Assembly: GCA_021157965.1 (NCBI GenBank)
Contig: JAGGVO010000041.1
Coordinates: 160,119 to 224,118, forward strand
DNA from: Candidatus Neomarinimicrobiota bacterium
GTDB lineage: Bacteria > Fidelibacterota > Fidelibacteria > Fidelibacterales > Fidelibacteraceae
Length of the DNA stretch: 64,000 nucleotides
Direction: 5' to 3'
Shown here: positions 44,817-53,024 of the stretch, piece after piece
Numbering within the stretch: the first letter of the stretch is position 1
Layout: the number at the start of each line of letters is the position of its first letter
Program-made: the position numbers and the translations under genes
The notes under the pieces: generated by a model
Seen by the model: the letters and a program-made list of their open reading frames with translations, nothing else
Database searches by the model: none
Told to the model about the DNA's origin: nothing

Positions 44817-44976
44817 AACGTCTCAACATCTGAACGTCTCAACATCTGAACGTCTCAACGTCTGAACGTCTCAACGTCTCAACGTCTAAACGTCTGAACG
44901 TCTGAACGTCTCAACGTCTAAACGTCTCAACGTCTGAACGTCTCAACGTCTCAACGTCTAAACGTCTGAACGTCTC
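44817..44976 (+). repeat. Twenty tandem copies of the octamer AACGTCT[C/G/A]
   Basis: The 160 bp are uninterrupted 8-bp units with no insertion or deletion; only two copies have AACATCTG. The eighth base varies (C, G or A, never T). A degenerate unit (AACCTCTC) overlaps the upstream stop codon, and the array ends just before the ribosome site of the ABC gene. There are no spacers, so it is not CRISPR. Confidence 0.95.
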
Positions 44977-44998
44977 AACCTAAAAAGGGAGAATAGAT

Positions 44999-45697
44999 AT
45001 GAAAGAATCCGAACTCATAACCATTGAACATCTAGCAAAGGTATATCCCACGGGCACAGGGGGTTTTAAAGCCCTGAAGGATATCAACCTCACCTTCAGT
45101 TCAGGTGAGTTTTCGGGTGTTGTGGGCCCCAGCGGCTCAGGTAAAACCACCTTGTTGAATATTATCGGAACGTTGGATAACCCAACTGAAGGGAAGGCAG
45201 TCGTCCTGGGTCGATCCGTGGATACCTTGTCGTCCAAAGATGCGGCCCGCCTGAGGAATAAACACATTGGTTTTATTTTTCAGACATATAATCTGCTGCC
45301 GGTTTACACCGTGTATGAAAATGTGGAGTTTCCTCTTCTGCTGTTGAACTATTCTTCCGATGAACGGGAAAAAATGGTGATGGATGCGTTAAACTGGGTA
45401 AACCTTACAGATAAAAAAGATTCCAGACCATCCCAATTATCCGGGGGTGAGAGTCAGCGTGTTGCCATCGCCAGGGCTATTGTGAAAAAGCCGGAACTGA
45501 TTTTGGCTGATGAACCGACGGCAAATCTGGATGCAAAAAATTCCTATATGATTCTTGAAATTATGGTGAATATGAATAAGGAGCTTGGGACAACTTTCAT
45601 TTTTTCAACACACGATGAAAAAGTGATGAAGCATCTGAAACGGACCATAACCCTTGAGGACGGACGGGTCGCAGGGGATGAACGGGCAAAGGCCTGA
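44999..45697 (+). CDS. ABC transporter ATPase, LolD/MacB type
   Basis: The 232-aa protein has Walker A GPSGSGKTT (about 43-51), the Q-loop FIFQTYNLLP, signature LSGGESQRVAIARA, Walker B LILADEPTANLD and an H-switch (STHDEKV). The pattern fits the LolD/MacB/FtsE branch that powers mechanotransmission via FtsX-type permeases. GGGAG precedes the ATG. Twelve nt separate it from the first permease gene. It is in the cytoplasm on the inner membrane. Confidence 0.95.
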   Translation: MKESELITIEHLAKVYPTGTGGFKALKDINLTFSSGEFSGVVGPSGSGKTTLLNIIGTLDNPTEGKAVVLGRSVDTLSSKDAARLRNKHIGFIFQTYNLLPVYTVYENVEFPLLLLNYSSDEREKMVMDALNWVNLTDKKDSRPSQLSGGESQRVAIARAIVKKPELILADEPTANLDAKNSYMILEIMVNMNKELGTTFIFSTHDEKVMKHLKRTITLEDGRVAGDERAKA

Positions 45698-45709
45698 CAG
45701 GAGGATATC

Positions 45710-46900
45710 ATGCTTCTTTTGAAACTGGCATATCGAAATATCCGGGGTGCAGGACTCAGATCCTTTCTCAATATTCTGGTTATGAGTATTATCTTTGTAC
45801 TGATTGTCTGGTTGCAGGGAATGTATGAAGGGGTTACGGTCCAGGCGACTACGGATATGATACGTGAAGATGTGGCTGGCGGGCATTATCGCCACCCTGA
45901 TTTTGATCCCCATGAACTGGTGGATCTGATGGAAGCCCATCAATCCTACCTGTCCCACCAGGATGCGGTTGATCGTCATGATCTTGAACCGGTCCTTATG
46001 ATTAATGCATCGGTCTACCCAAACGGCAGAATGCAATCTGCCCTGTTGAAAGGGATTCGTCCGGATCAGGCTTTGCTGGATTTCCCTGCCTGTGAACTCG
46101 AAGTCCAGGCAGATGGCGTGATCCCCGCCTTGATTGGCAAACGGATGGCTGATATGATGCAGGTTGGTTCAGGGGATGAATTTATTGTACAATGGCGGGA
46201 TAAACTGGGGACTTTTGATGCTACAACAGTCCGTATTGTCCATATCATGACCACGATTGTTCCTACAATTGATGCAGGACAGATCTGGGTTCCTCTGAAA
46301 ATCCTTCAAAACATGACAGGTATGACCGATGAAGCAACATACATGATTGCACGTCCTGGTTTTAAACTTGAGAATCCACAGAATTGGGTTTTTTATTCTC
46401 GTGATGAACTCATTCACACGATTGTGAATTTGATGGAAGCGAAATCTTCCGGAAGTATGTTTCTGTATCTTATTCTTCTTCTTATGGCGATGCTTTCCAT
46501 TTTTGACACGCAGGTTTTGGCCATTTTCAACCGCCGGAAAGAAATCGGAACACTGGTTGCTTTGGGCATGACACAAAAAGAGGTATCCCGCCTGTTTACT
46601 CTGGAGGGGACAATGTTCGGTCTTTTGGGTGCAGCTCTTGCCGTGATTCTGGGCGTCCCAATCTGCCTGTACACGTGGCGGAACGGCCTGAATTTCGGCC
46701 CGGTCATGGATAGCTTTAGTCTGGCGGTTTCCCCCATTATTTATCCGATTTATACGCCTAAAATGATTGTCACAACTTTTATCCTTGTCCTGTTCCTGGT
46801 CGTGGTGATTAGCTGGATTCCGGCCCGGAAGATTGCCAAACTCCGGCCGACAGATGCCATTGCAGGACGCCGGATATACAAGGTGCGAGGTGAAAAATGA
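45710..46900 (+). CDS. FtsX/MacB-type ABC permease (first subunit)
   Basis: The 396-aa protein has one N-terminal helix (about 20-40), a large periplasmic domain (about 45-255) and three C-terminal helices containing the FtsX-type signature (FNRRKEIGTLVALGMTQKEV, about 275-294). It resembles LolC/LolE-type lipoprotein or lipid extrusion subunits. The stop overlaps the start of the second permease (ATGA). GGAGG lies before the ATG. Confidence 0.9.
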   Translation: MLLLKLAYRNIRGAGLRSFLNILVMSIIFVLIVWLQGMYEGVTVQATTDMIREDVAGGHYRHPDFDPHELVDLMEAHQSYLSHQDAVDRHDLEPVLMINASVYPNGRMQSALLKGIRPDQALLDFPACELEVQADGVIPALIGKRMADMMQVGSGDEFIVQWRDKLGTFDATTVRIVHIMTTIVPTIDAGQIWVPLKILQNMTGMTDEATYMIARPGFKLENPQNWVFYSRDELIHTIVNLMEAKSSGSMFLYLILLLMAMLSIFDTQVLAIFNRRKEIGTLVALGMTQKEVSRLFTLEGTMFGLLGAALAVILGVPICLYTWRNGLNFGPVMDSFSLAVSPIIYPIYTPKMIVTTFILVLFLVVVISWIPARKIAKLRPTDAIAGRRIYKVRGEK

Positions 46901-48171
46901 TACGATTTCTCATAAAAGGACTCCTGAGAGACCGCTCACGCAGTTTGTTTCCGTTGATTACGGTGACAATCGGTGTTGCGCTGGTTACTCTGGGAGACAG
47001 CTGGGTTAACGGGGCACTGGTGGACATTGTAGATAACAATGCACGCCTTGAGACCGGTCATGTGAAAGTAGTAACCCGTGCCTACAAAGAGCAGATGAGT
47101 TCAGCTCCAAACGATTTGGCCTTGTTAGATACAAAGGCCCTCATTGACGATCTGGAGAAGGAGTTCACCGACATGGAATGGACTCCAAGAATACGTTTCG
47201 GCGGATTACTGGATGTTGCCGGTGAAAATGACGTTACTGTCCGGCAGGTCCGGGGAGCGGGACTGGCCGTGGATTTGTCCGAAGGCTCCAAAGAAATTGA
47301 ACGCCTTGACCTGAACAAAATTCTGGTTCAGGGACATTTACCCCAGGCTCCCGATGAAATCCTTCTTTCTCCCGGATTAATGGAAAATCTGCAGGTGGAT
47401 GTGGGTGATGAAGTCACACTCATCAGTTCATCCATGTACGGCAGTATTGTGATCCATAATTTCACCGTCTCGGGAAAGATTCGCTTTGGTATTGTGGCAC
47501 TGGACAGGAACATGATGATTGCACCTTTGGAGGGAATTCGCTATGCCCTGAATATGGAAGATGCTGCCGGCGAAGTTTTGGGGTATTTCAAGGACCCTGA
47601 CCAGTATGATAAAAATCTGACAGCATCAATCAAGGAACGATTCAACCGGATGTATTACAATCCAGAAGATGAGTTTTCACCCTATATGCTCACCCTGAGG
47701 GACCAGAACTTTCTGAATGACATTCTCCTTCTCTATGAAAACGTCATGGGAATTTTCATTTTTATCTTTGTGCTGTTTATGTTCATCGTCCTCTGGAACG
47801 CAGGACTGATGAATGGAATCCGCCGCTATGGTGAAATGGGTCTCCGCCTGGCCATTGGGGAATCGGCGAACCATATTTATATTACATCCATTGCTGAATC
47901 GGTTTTGATCGGTTTATGCGGAAGCTTCATAGGTATCCTTATCGGACTGGGGTTTGCCTGGTATTTGCAGAAATACGGCGTGGATATCACCAGTATGATG
48001 GACAGCAACTCACTCTATATGTCCAATGTTATCCGTGCGAGAATTTCCGATTCCACTTTTTATATCGGATTCATCCCCGGTGTTTTGGCTACAGCCTTAG
48101 GTGCAATTGTCAGCGGCAGGGGGATTTATAAACGGAAAACAGCCCAACTTTTCAAGGAGCTTGAAGTATGA
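46897..48171 (+). CDS. FtsX/MacB-type ABC permease (second subunit)
   Basis: The 424-aa protein has the same architecture as its upstream neighbour: an N-terminal helix, a periplasmic domain of about 240 residues and a C-terminal three-helix FtsX domain (NGIRRYGEMGLRLAIGESAN, about 306-325). With the first permease it would form a heterodimer like LolCE. Its start and its end both overlap neighbours by 4 nt, so the whole set is translationally coupled. Confidence 0.9.
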   Translation: MIRFLIKGLLRDRSRSLFPLITVTIGVALVTLGDSWVNGALVDIVDNNARLETGHVKVVTRAYKEQMSSAPNDLALLDTKALIDDLEKEFTDMEWTPRIRFGGLLDVAGENDVTVRQVRGAGLAVDLSEGSKEIERLDLNKILVQGHLPQAPDEILLSPGLMENLQVDVGDEVTLISSSMYGSIVIHNFTVSGKIRFGIVALDRNMMIAPLEGIRYALNMEDAAGEVLGYFKDPDQYDKNLTASIKERFNRMYYNPEDEFSPYMLTLRDQNFLNDILLLYENVMGIFIFIFVLFMFIVLWNAGLMNGIRRYGEMGLRLAIGESANHIYITSIAESVLIGLCGSFIGILIGLGFAWYLQKYGVDITSMMDSNSLYMSNVIRARISDSTFYIGFIPGVLATALGAIVSGRGIYKRKTAQLFKELEV

Positions 48172-48920
48172 AAAAACATCACATATTCATTGCTACCGGT
48201 ATTATTTTTCTGACAGCTTTGCAGGCGGCGCCTTTGCCTGACGGAATGGATATTCTGAAACGGGTGGATGAGAATATCACGGCTGAAAACCGGATCATGA
48301 TATCCCGAATGATTGTCCGGAGCCGGCGAAGCAAACGGGAGATTACTGCAAAGACCTGGATCCGTGGCATGGATCAGGCTTTTACGGAATATCTTTCCCC
48401 GGCCCGTGAACAGGGGACAAAAATGTTTAAAGAGAAAGACCGAATGTGGATTTATTCTCCTTCCACCGATAGGATTATCCAGATTGCAGGTCACATGCTG
48501 AGACAATCGGTTATGGGGTCGGATCTCTCCTATGAAGATATGATGGAAGATCCCGTTCTAAGCAACCAGTATACAGCCATAACCCTGTCTGTCGATACCC
48601 TGAGGGAACGTCCCTGCTGGATTCTGGAACTGACGGCGAAAACGGAAGATATTGCCTATTATAAACGAAAACTATGGGTAGACCAGGAACGAATGATCGC
48701 CCTGCGGGAAGAACGTTTTGCCAAAGGAGGAACTCTTTTAAAGGAAACGGATGTATTCAGTGTTTTTCAGATTGAGGGTCGTTGGTATCCTAAAGAAATC
48801 CTGTACAAGGATGTGTTGAATCAGAACAGCGAAGGGACACGATTTATTATTGAGTCCCTGGAACTGAATGCAGATATTCCCGACTGGCGCTTTACCAAAG
48901 CGGCTCTCAGACGTTCATAA
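48168..48920 (+). CDS. LolA-like outer-membrane lipoprotein-sorting protein (COG2834)
   Basis: The 250-aa protein has a signal peptide (to about residue 20, LTALQAAPLP) and the typical COG2834 core: YLSPAREQGTKMFKEKDRMW, YSPSTDRIIQIAGHM, MGSDLSYEDM and RRKLWVDQE-like KRKLWVDQERM. This fold binds acyl chains in the periplasm. Encoded last in the operon, it may carry the lipid or lipoprotein released by the ABC permeases. No lipobox, so it is soluble. Confidence 0.88.
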   Translation: MKKHHIFIATGIIFLTALQAAPLPDGMDILKRVDENITAENRIMISRMIVRSRRSKREITAKTWIRGMDQAFTEYLSPAREQGTKMFKEKDRMWIYSPSTDRIIQIAGHMLRQSVMGSDLSYEDMMEDPVLSNQYTAITLSVDTLRERPCWILELTAKTEDIAYYKRKLWVDQERMIALREERFAKGGTLLKETDVFSVFQIEGRWYPKEILYKDVLNQNSEGTRFIIESLELNADIPDWRFTKAALRRS

Positions 48921-49073
48921 AAAAGATGGATTTACTTCAATCGTGACTTGACTTTATACCATAATTTGATGAAATTTACCGATGCAACAAAATAACGCTC
49001 ATCGAAAACTATGGAGTAAAGACGATTAAAAGATACTTCATTCCTGAGAGTAATCAAAAAGTTGAAAATATAG

Positions 49074-49100
49074 AGCACCTTTTTACAGGTGCTTTTTTTT
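49074..49100 (+). terminator. Intrinsic terminator before the zinc-ribbon gene
   Basis: AGCACCT-TTTTAC-AGGTGCT plus a run of T. It ends transcription from the ABC export operon or from a short upstream transcript in 48921-49073, where no gene was recognised. Confidence 0.9.
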
Positions 49101-49131
49101 TAAGAACAATTTATCAGTCCGGAGGATTTTA

Positions 49132-49857
49132 ATGCACGAGACGATGGAAAGGCTTATCAAGCTTCAGTCGGTGGACTATCAATTAAAGAGTATAAAGGAA
49201 AAGATGGGGAATTTACCTGAGACGGTGATTGCATTGGAATCTCGCATCAAGGAAGAGGAGAAAAAAAAGGTTCAGGAATCGAACCGTATGAGCCAGAATC
49301 AGGCAGGTGTGACCCAAAACCAGGGAAAGATCAAGGAATACCGGGCTAAACTGGAAAAATATCAGGAACAGCTTTATCTTGTAACGACAAACAGGGAATA
49401 TGATGCTTTAACGGCTGAAATTGATTATGCCAAAAAGGAAATCGCCGAAGCAGAGTCAAAGATTGATGAAGCAAGGAAAGAAAATAAAGAGCTTGAAGAG
49501 AGCATAGATGGTGCTGATGAAACCATCGCATCCTTGAAATCCGATTTGGAAAAAGCCAGAAAGAATCTGGAAAAGACCATACAGGAAACCAAGGATAAAA
49601 AGGAACACTTGGAACAAGAGCGTCAGGGAATAACAGAGAAGATACCCCGTAATATTCTGAATGTATATGAAAGAGTTCGGAAAGCCCGGCGCGGTGTTGC
49701 TGTTGTCCCCATTATCAGGGATGCCTGTGGTGGGTGCAACAATAAGGTAATTCCCCAGAAGCGAGTGGATATTTACAAGCGGAATAAAATCGTGACTTGT
49801 GATATCTGTGGGCGCTTCATATATTCAGATGAAGGCAATTTGACAGTAGATAAATAG
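49132..49857 (+). CDS. Coiled-coil protein with C-terminal C4 zinc ribbon (DUF164/CT398-like)
   Basis: The 241-aa protein is a long alpha-helical hairpin to about residue 180, full of heptad-type Glu/Lys/Leu. A zinc ribbon follows, with CGGC (about 200-203) and CDIC (about 225-228). This matches the YbeY/RNase-P-adjacent zinc-ribbon family. Members are suggested to bind nucleic acid, but the biochemical role is unknown. CCGGAGGA precedes the ATG. It ends 11 nt before rnpB, suggesting a link to RNA processing. Confidence 0.9.
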   Translation: MHETMERLIKLQSVDYQLKSIKEKMGNLPETVIALESRIKEEEKKKVQESNRMSQNQAGVTQNQGKIKEYRAKLEKYQEQLYLVTTNREYDALTAEIDYAKKEIAEAESKIDEARKENKELEESIDGADETIASLKSDLEKARKNLEKTIQETKDKKEHLEQERQGITEKIPRNILNVYERVRKARRGVAVVPIIRDACGGCNNKVIPQKRVDIYKRNKIVTCDICGRFIYSDEGNLTVDK

Positions 49858-49868
49858 AAGGTATATAG

Positions 49869-50279
49869 ATCTGGAGTTGAGAAGACGGTCGCGTTCCGGC
49901 TCAATGCCTGAATGAGGAAAGTCCGAACTCCGCAGGGCAGGCCGCCTCGTAACGCGAGGAATCAGCAATGATTGGAAAGTGCCACAGAAAACAAACTATC
50001 CGTCCGTTTCCGGGAGGGGACTCCCGGGAATAGTCGGATACAGGTGAAAAGGCGAGGTAAAAGCTCACCGGGTCTGCCGAGAGGCAGGCCGCTTGGTAAA
50101 CCCCGGTCGGAGCAATGCAAAACTGAGAGACCGCCCCGGCGGTGAATCCGGCCCGGATTCCATTCTCAAGGTAGCAGCAGGATTTCGGAAGCGATTCCGG
50201 AACCAGATAAATGACCGTCACCCGTCATGTCTTCGGATATGCCGGGAGAACAGAATTCGGCTTACTATCAACTCCGGAT
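49869..50279 (+). ncRNA. rnpB: RNase P RNA (catalytic subunit)
   Basis: The sequence has the universal blocks GAGGAAAGTCCGAACTCC (P4/J3-type, about 49914-49931), ACAGAAA and AGATAAATGACCGTC. The ends pair as P1: ATCTGGAGTTGA (49869-49880) with TCAACTCCGGAT (50268-50279). P2 is GACGGTC with GACCGTC. It processes tRNA 5' ends. It is transcribed with protein genes only 11-12 nt away on each side, which is unusual. Exact ends are inferred from P1. Confidence 0.95.
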
Positions 50280-50291
50280 CTTATTTACAAA

Positions 50292-51995
50292 ATGCAATGG
50301 ATTTTCAAAGAGTACGATCCTGATCAGTTGCTGATCTTCAGCCGCTCCCTTGGCCTGGATCCTCTTTATGGTAAACTTTTACTTACCCGGAATATCGTCA
50401 CCCAAAAACAACTGGATGAATATTTTAATCCCACTCCGGACAAACTCCACGACCCGTTTCTCATGAAGGATTTAGAAAAGGCCATCCTCCGTATTCAACA
50501 GGCCCTGACCGGTGGTGAAAAAATTCTGGTTTATGGCGATTATGATGTAGACGGCATTACATCGGCCTCAGTCCTCTACCTCTTTTTTAAAAAAATGGGC
50601 GGTGATATCTGTTATTATATTCCGGATCGGGAGAAGGAGGGGTATGGTTTGTCACGGGAAGGACTTGACCATGCAGCCAGTCAGGGGGTTTCCTTAATTA
50701 TCACCTGTGATTGTGGTATTAATGCGGTGGATAAAGTCCGGTATGCAAATCAAAAAGGGCTGGATGTGATTATCACAGACCATCACGAGCCGTCGCTTGA
50801 ACTTCCCCCTGCCCTGGCTATTGTCAATCCCAAACAGAATGATGACACTTATCCGGAAAAAAACCTGTGTGGGGCCGGTGTTACCTTTAAACTGATCCAG
50901 GGGTATTGCCGATATGAAAATCTGGATGAAGAATCAGCCTATGATTATTTGGATCTGGTTGCATTGGGAACGGCAGCCGATATTGTGAACATGACAGGTG
51001 AAAACCGCATTTTGATGAGTGAAGGGCTCCGAAAAATCAATAGCGGGAAAAACCGGATCGGTTTGAAAGCGCTGATGGATGTAAGTCGCATCCGGCCTGA
51101 AGAAATGGATGTATCAAAAATTGTTTTTGGCATTGCTCCGAGGCTGAATGCGGTAGGACGGCTGGGTGAAGCCTCCAGGGCGGTGAAATTGCTCACAACC
51201 CGGGATCCTGATGAAGCAAAAACCTATTCGGAAATCCTGGATGATGAAAATACTCAGCGTCGGGTCATTGAAAAAGATGTCATGGAAGAGGCAATCCGGA
51301 TTATTGAAAAACGCTATTCCCGAAAACTCCCCAAAATTCTGATCCTGCATAATTCCACATGGCACCCGGGCGTCATTGGTATTGTGGCGTCTAAAATTAA
51401 AGAACGCTATCACCGGCCTGTGATCATGATTGCTTTCCAGGATAATTTGGGTAAAGGCAGTGGACGCAGCATTACGGGATTTGATTTATACGGAGCTTTG
51501 CATGTCCATGAGAAATGGCTTCAAAGCTATGGAGGACATGTGATGGCGGCCGGATTAACCATTTCAAAGGAAAATCTGGGCCGGTTTATACGAGATCTTC
51601 ATAAATTTGCGGAAGATACCATCTCGCCTGATATTCTTGAGCCCCGGATTTATATTGACGCCGAGGTGGAAATGGAACAAATTAACATGGAACTTCTTAC
51701 ATTCCTCGATCGTCTGAGACCCTTTGGTCCCGGTAATATGAGGCCAAAGTTTTGCCTTAGGAATGTGCAACCCCAGCGGGCTAGTATCGTGGGAGGAAAT
51801 CATCTTAAATTCAGGGCCCGGAAGAATCATGTTTCCCTGGATTGTATTGCATGGAATTTTGGGGAAGATCTGCCATTGGTCAGTGAATCCCATAAAGCTG
51901 TGGACCTTGTCTTTGTTCCTTCTATTAACGACTGGAATGGAACCCGTTCAATTCAACTGATTGTGAAAGCCATAAAATCACACGAACAAGCATAA
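50292..51995 (+). CDS. recJ: Single-stranded-DNA-specific exonuclease RecJ
   Basis: The 567-aa protein has the DHH-family motifs YGDYDVDGITSA (about 78-89), CDCGIN, ITDHHEP and the DHHA1-type GSGRSITGFDLYGAL. It degrades 5' single strands in recombination and repair. The ATG at 50292 (MQWIFKEYDP) is used because a longer frame from 50211 would begin inside the conserved 3' part of rnpB. No Shine-Dalgarno sequence is visible at 50292. Confidence 0.93.
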   Translation: MQWIFKEYDPDQLLIFSRSLGLDPLYGKLLLTRNIVTQKQLDEYFNPTPDKLHDPFLMKDLEKAILRIQQALTGGEKILVYGDYDVDGITSASVLYLFFKKMGGDICYYIPDREKEGYGLSREGLDHAASQGVSLIITCDCGINAVDKVRYANQKGLDVIITDHHEPSLELPPALAIVNPKQNDDTYPEKNLCGAGVTFKLIQGYCRYENLDEESAYDYLDLVALGTAADIVNMTGENRILMSEGLRKINSGKNRIGLKALMDVSRIRPEEMDVSKIVFGIAPRLNAVGRLGEASRAVKLLTTRDPDEAKTYSEILDDENTQRRVIEKDVMEEAIRIIEKRYSRKLPKILILHNSTWHPGVIGIVASKIKERYHRPVIMIAFQDNLGKGSGRSITGFDLYGALHVHEKWLQSYGGHVMAAGLTISKENLGRFIRDLHKFAEDTISPDILEPRIYIDAEVEMEQINMELLTFLDRLRPFGPGNMRPKFCLRNVQPQRASIVGGNHLKFRARKNHVSLDCIAWNFGEDLPLVSESHKAVDLVFVPSINDWNGTRSIQLIVKAIKSHEQA

Positions 51996-52006
51996 GGAGA
52001 GAAAAG

Positions 52007-53002
52007 GTGGGTGTTAAAATTGCAGGTTATGGGTATTACGTTCCCGAAAAGGTAGTGACCAACCATGACATGGAAAAATTAATGGATACCTCCGATGAGT
52101 GGATCACTGAACGGACAGGTATAAAAAAAAGGCATTTTGTTACCGTTGGCGAGGAAGGGACATCGGATCTGGCTGTGAAAGCTGCGGAGAATGCCCTTAA
52201 GAAAGCCGGTATGACCCCTGCAGATCTGGACATGATTGTGGCGGCAACTCTGTCTCCTGATTATGAAATTCCCGGTATCGGCGTGCTGGTTCAGAAGAAA
52301 CTGGATGGTTGCCGGATCATTCCGGCCTATGATATCCGTCAGCAGTGCAGTGGCTTTGTGTATGGTCTTGAGCTGGCATCCACCTTTATCAAATCAGGTA
52401 AGTATAAAACAATTCTATTGGTAGGCGCTGAGACACAGAGCGTCGGATTGAATTTGACGACATCAGGGCGTGATCTTGCCGTTCTCTTCGGCGATGGGGC
52501 CGGAGCTTTTGTGCTGACAGCGTCTGAGGAAGAATCCGATGTGGTGGATTCGGTATTGCACAGTGAGGGAGAGTACTATCAGGCACTCTGGAAAGAGTAT
52601 CCCAGCATTTATGTTCAGGATAGAATAAGCCAGGAGGATATTGCCCAAAGACGCCACTACCCGTCAATGAACGGTCGTTTTGTGTTTAAACATGCCACTA
52701 CCCGTATGCCTGAAGTGGTGATGGAATTATTGAATAAAAACGGTGTTTGCAAAGATGATATTGCCCAGATCATTCCCCATCAGGCAAATTTGCGTATTAC
52801 CCGGATGGTTGCCAAACGGCTGGAACTGACGCTTGATAAAGTCTATTCTAATATTGAAATGTATGGAAATACAACTGCTGCATCTATTCCGATCGCATTC
52901 TGTGAAGCTCTGAATGAAAAGCGATTCAAACGCGGGGACTATGTAATTACCGTTTCCTTTGGTTCAGGTTTTACCTGGGGGGCTAATCTGATTAAATTCT
53001 GA
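52007..53002 (+). CDS. fabH: Beta-ketoacyl-ACP synthase III
   Basis: The 331-aa protein has the Cys-His-Asn triad: Cys114 in RQQCSGF, His258 in IPHQANLRI and Asn288 in YGNTTAAS. It condenses acetyl-CoA (or another acyl starter) with malonyl-ACP to start fatty-acid synthesis. It uses a GTG start with AAGGAG upstream. It is 11 nt after recJ and 22 nt before the HD-domain gene, in one array. Confidence 0.96.
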   Translation: MGVKIAGYGYYVPEKVVTNHDMEKLMDTSDEWITERTGIKKRHFVTVGEEGTSDLAVKAAENALKKAGMTPADLDMIVAATLSPDYEIPGIGVLVQKKLDGCRIIPAYDIRQQCSGFVYGLELASTFIKSGKYKTILLVGAETQSVGLNLTTSGRDLAVLFGDGAGAFVLTASEEESDVVDSVLHSEGEYYQALWKEYPSIYVQDRISQEDIAQRRHYPSMNGRFVFKHATTRMPEVVMELLNKNGVCKDDIAQIIPHQANLRITRMVAKRLELTLDKVYSNIEMYGNTTAASIPIAFCEALNEKRFKRGDYVITVSFGSGFTWGANLIKF

Positions 53003-53024
53003 TCGGGACATCGATTGGAGAACA

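Noticed and set aside
44817..44976. Possible CRISPR or minisatellite-coding region
   Set aside because: No spacers, 8-bp period, and no open coding frame linked to neighbours; recorded as a tandem repeat only.
48921..49073. Small RNA before the terminator at 49074
   Set aside because: A good terminator exists but no promoter or conserved structure could be shown.
50211..50291. Upstream start for recJ
   Set aside because: It lies in the conserved 3' part of rnpB, including the P2/P1 strands.
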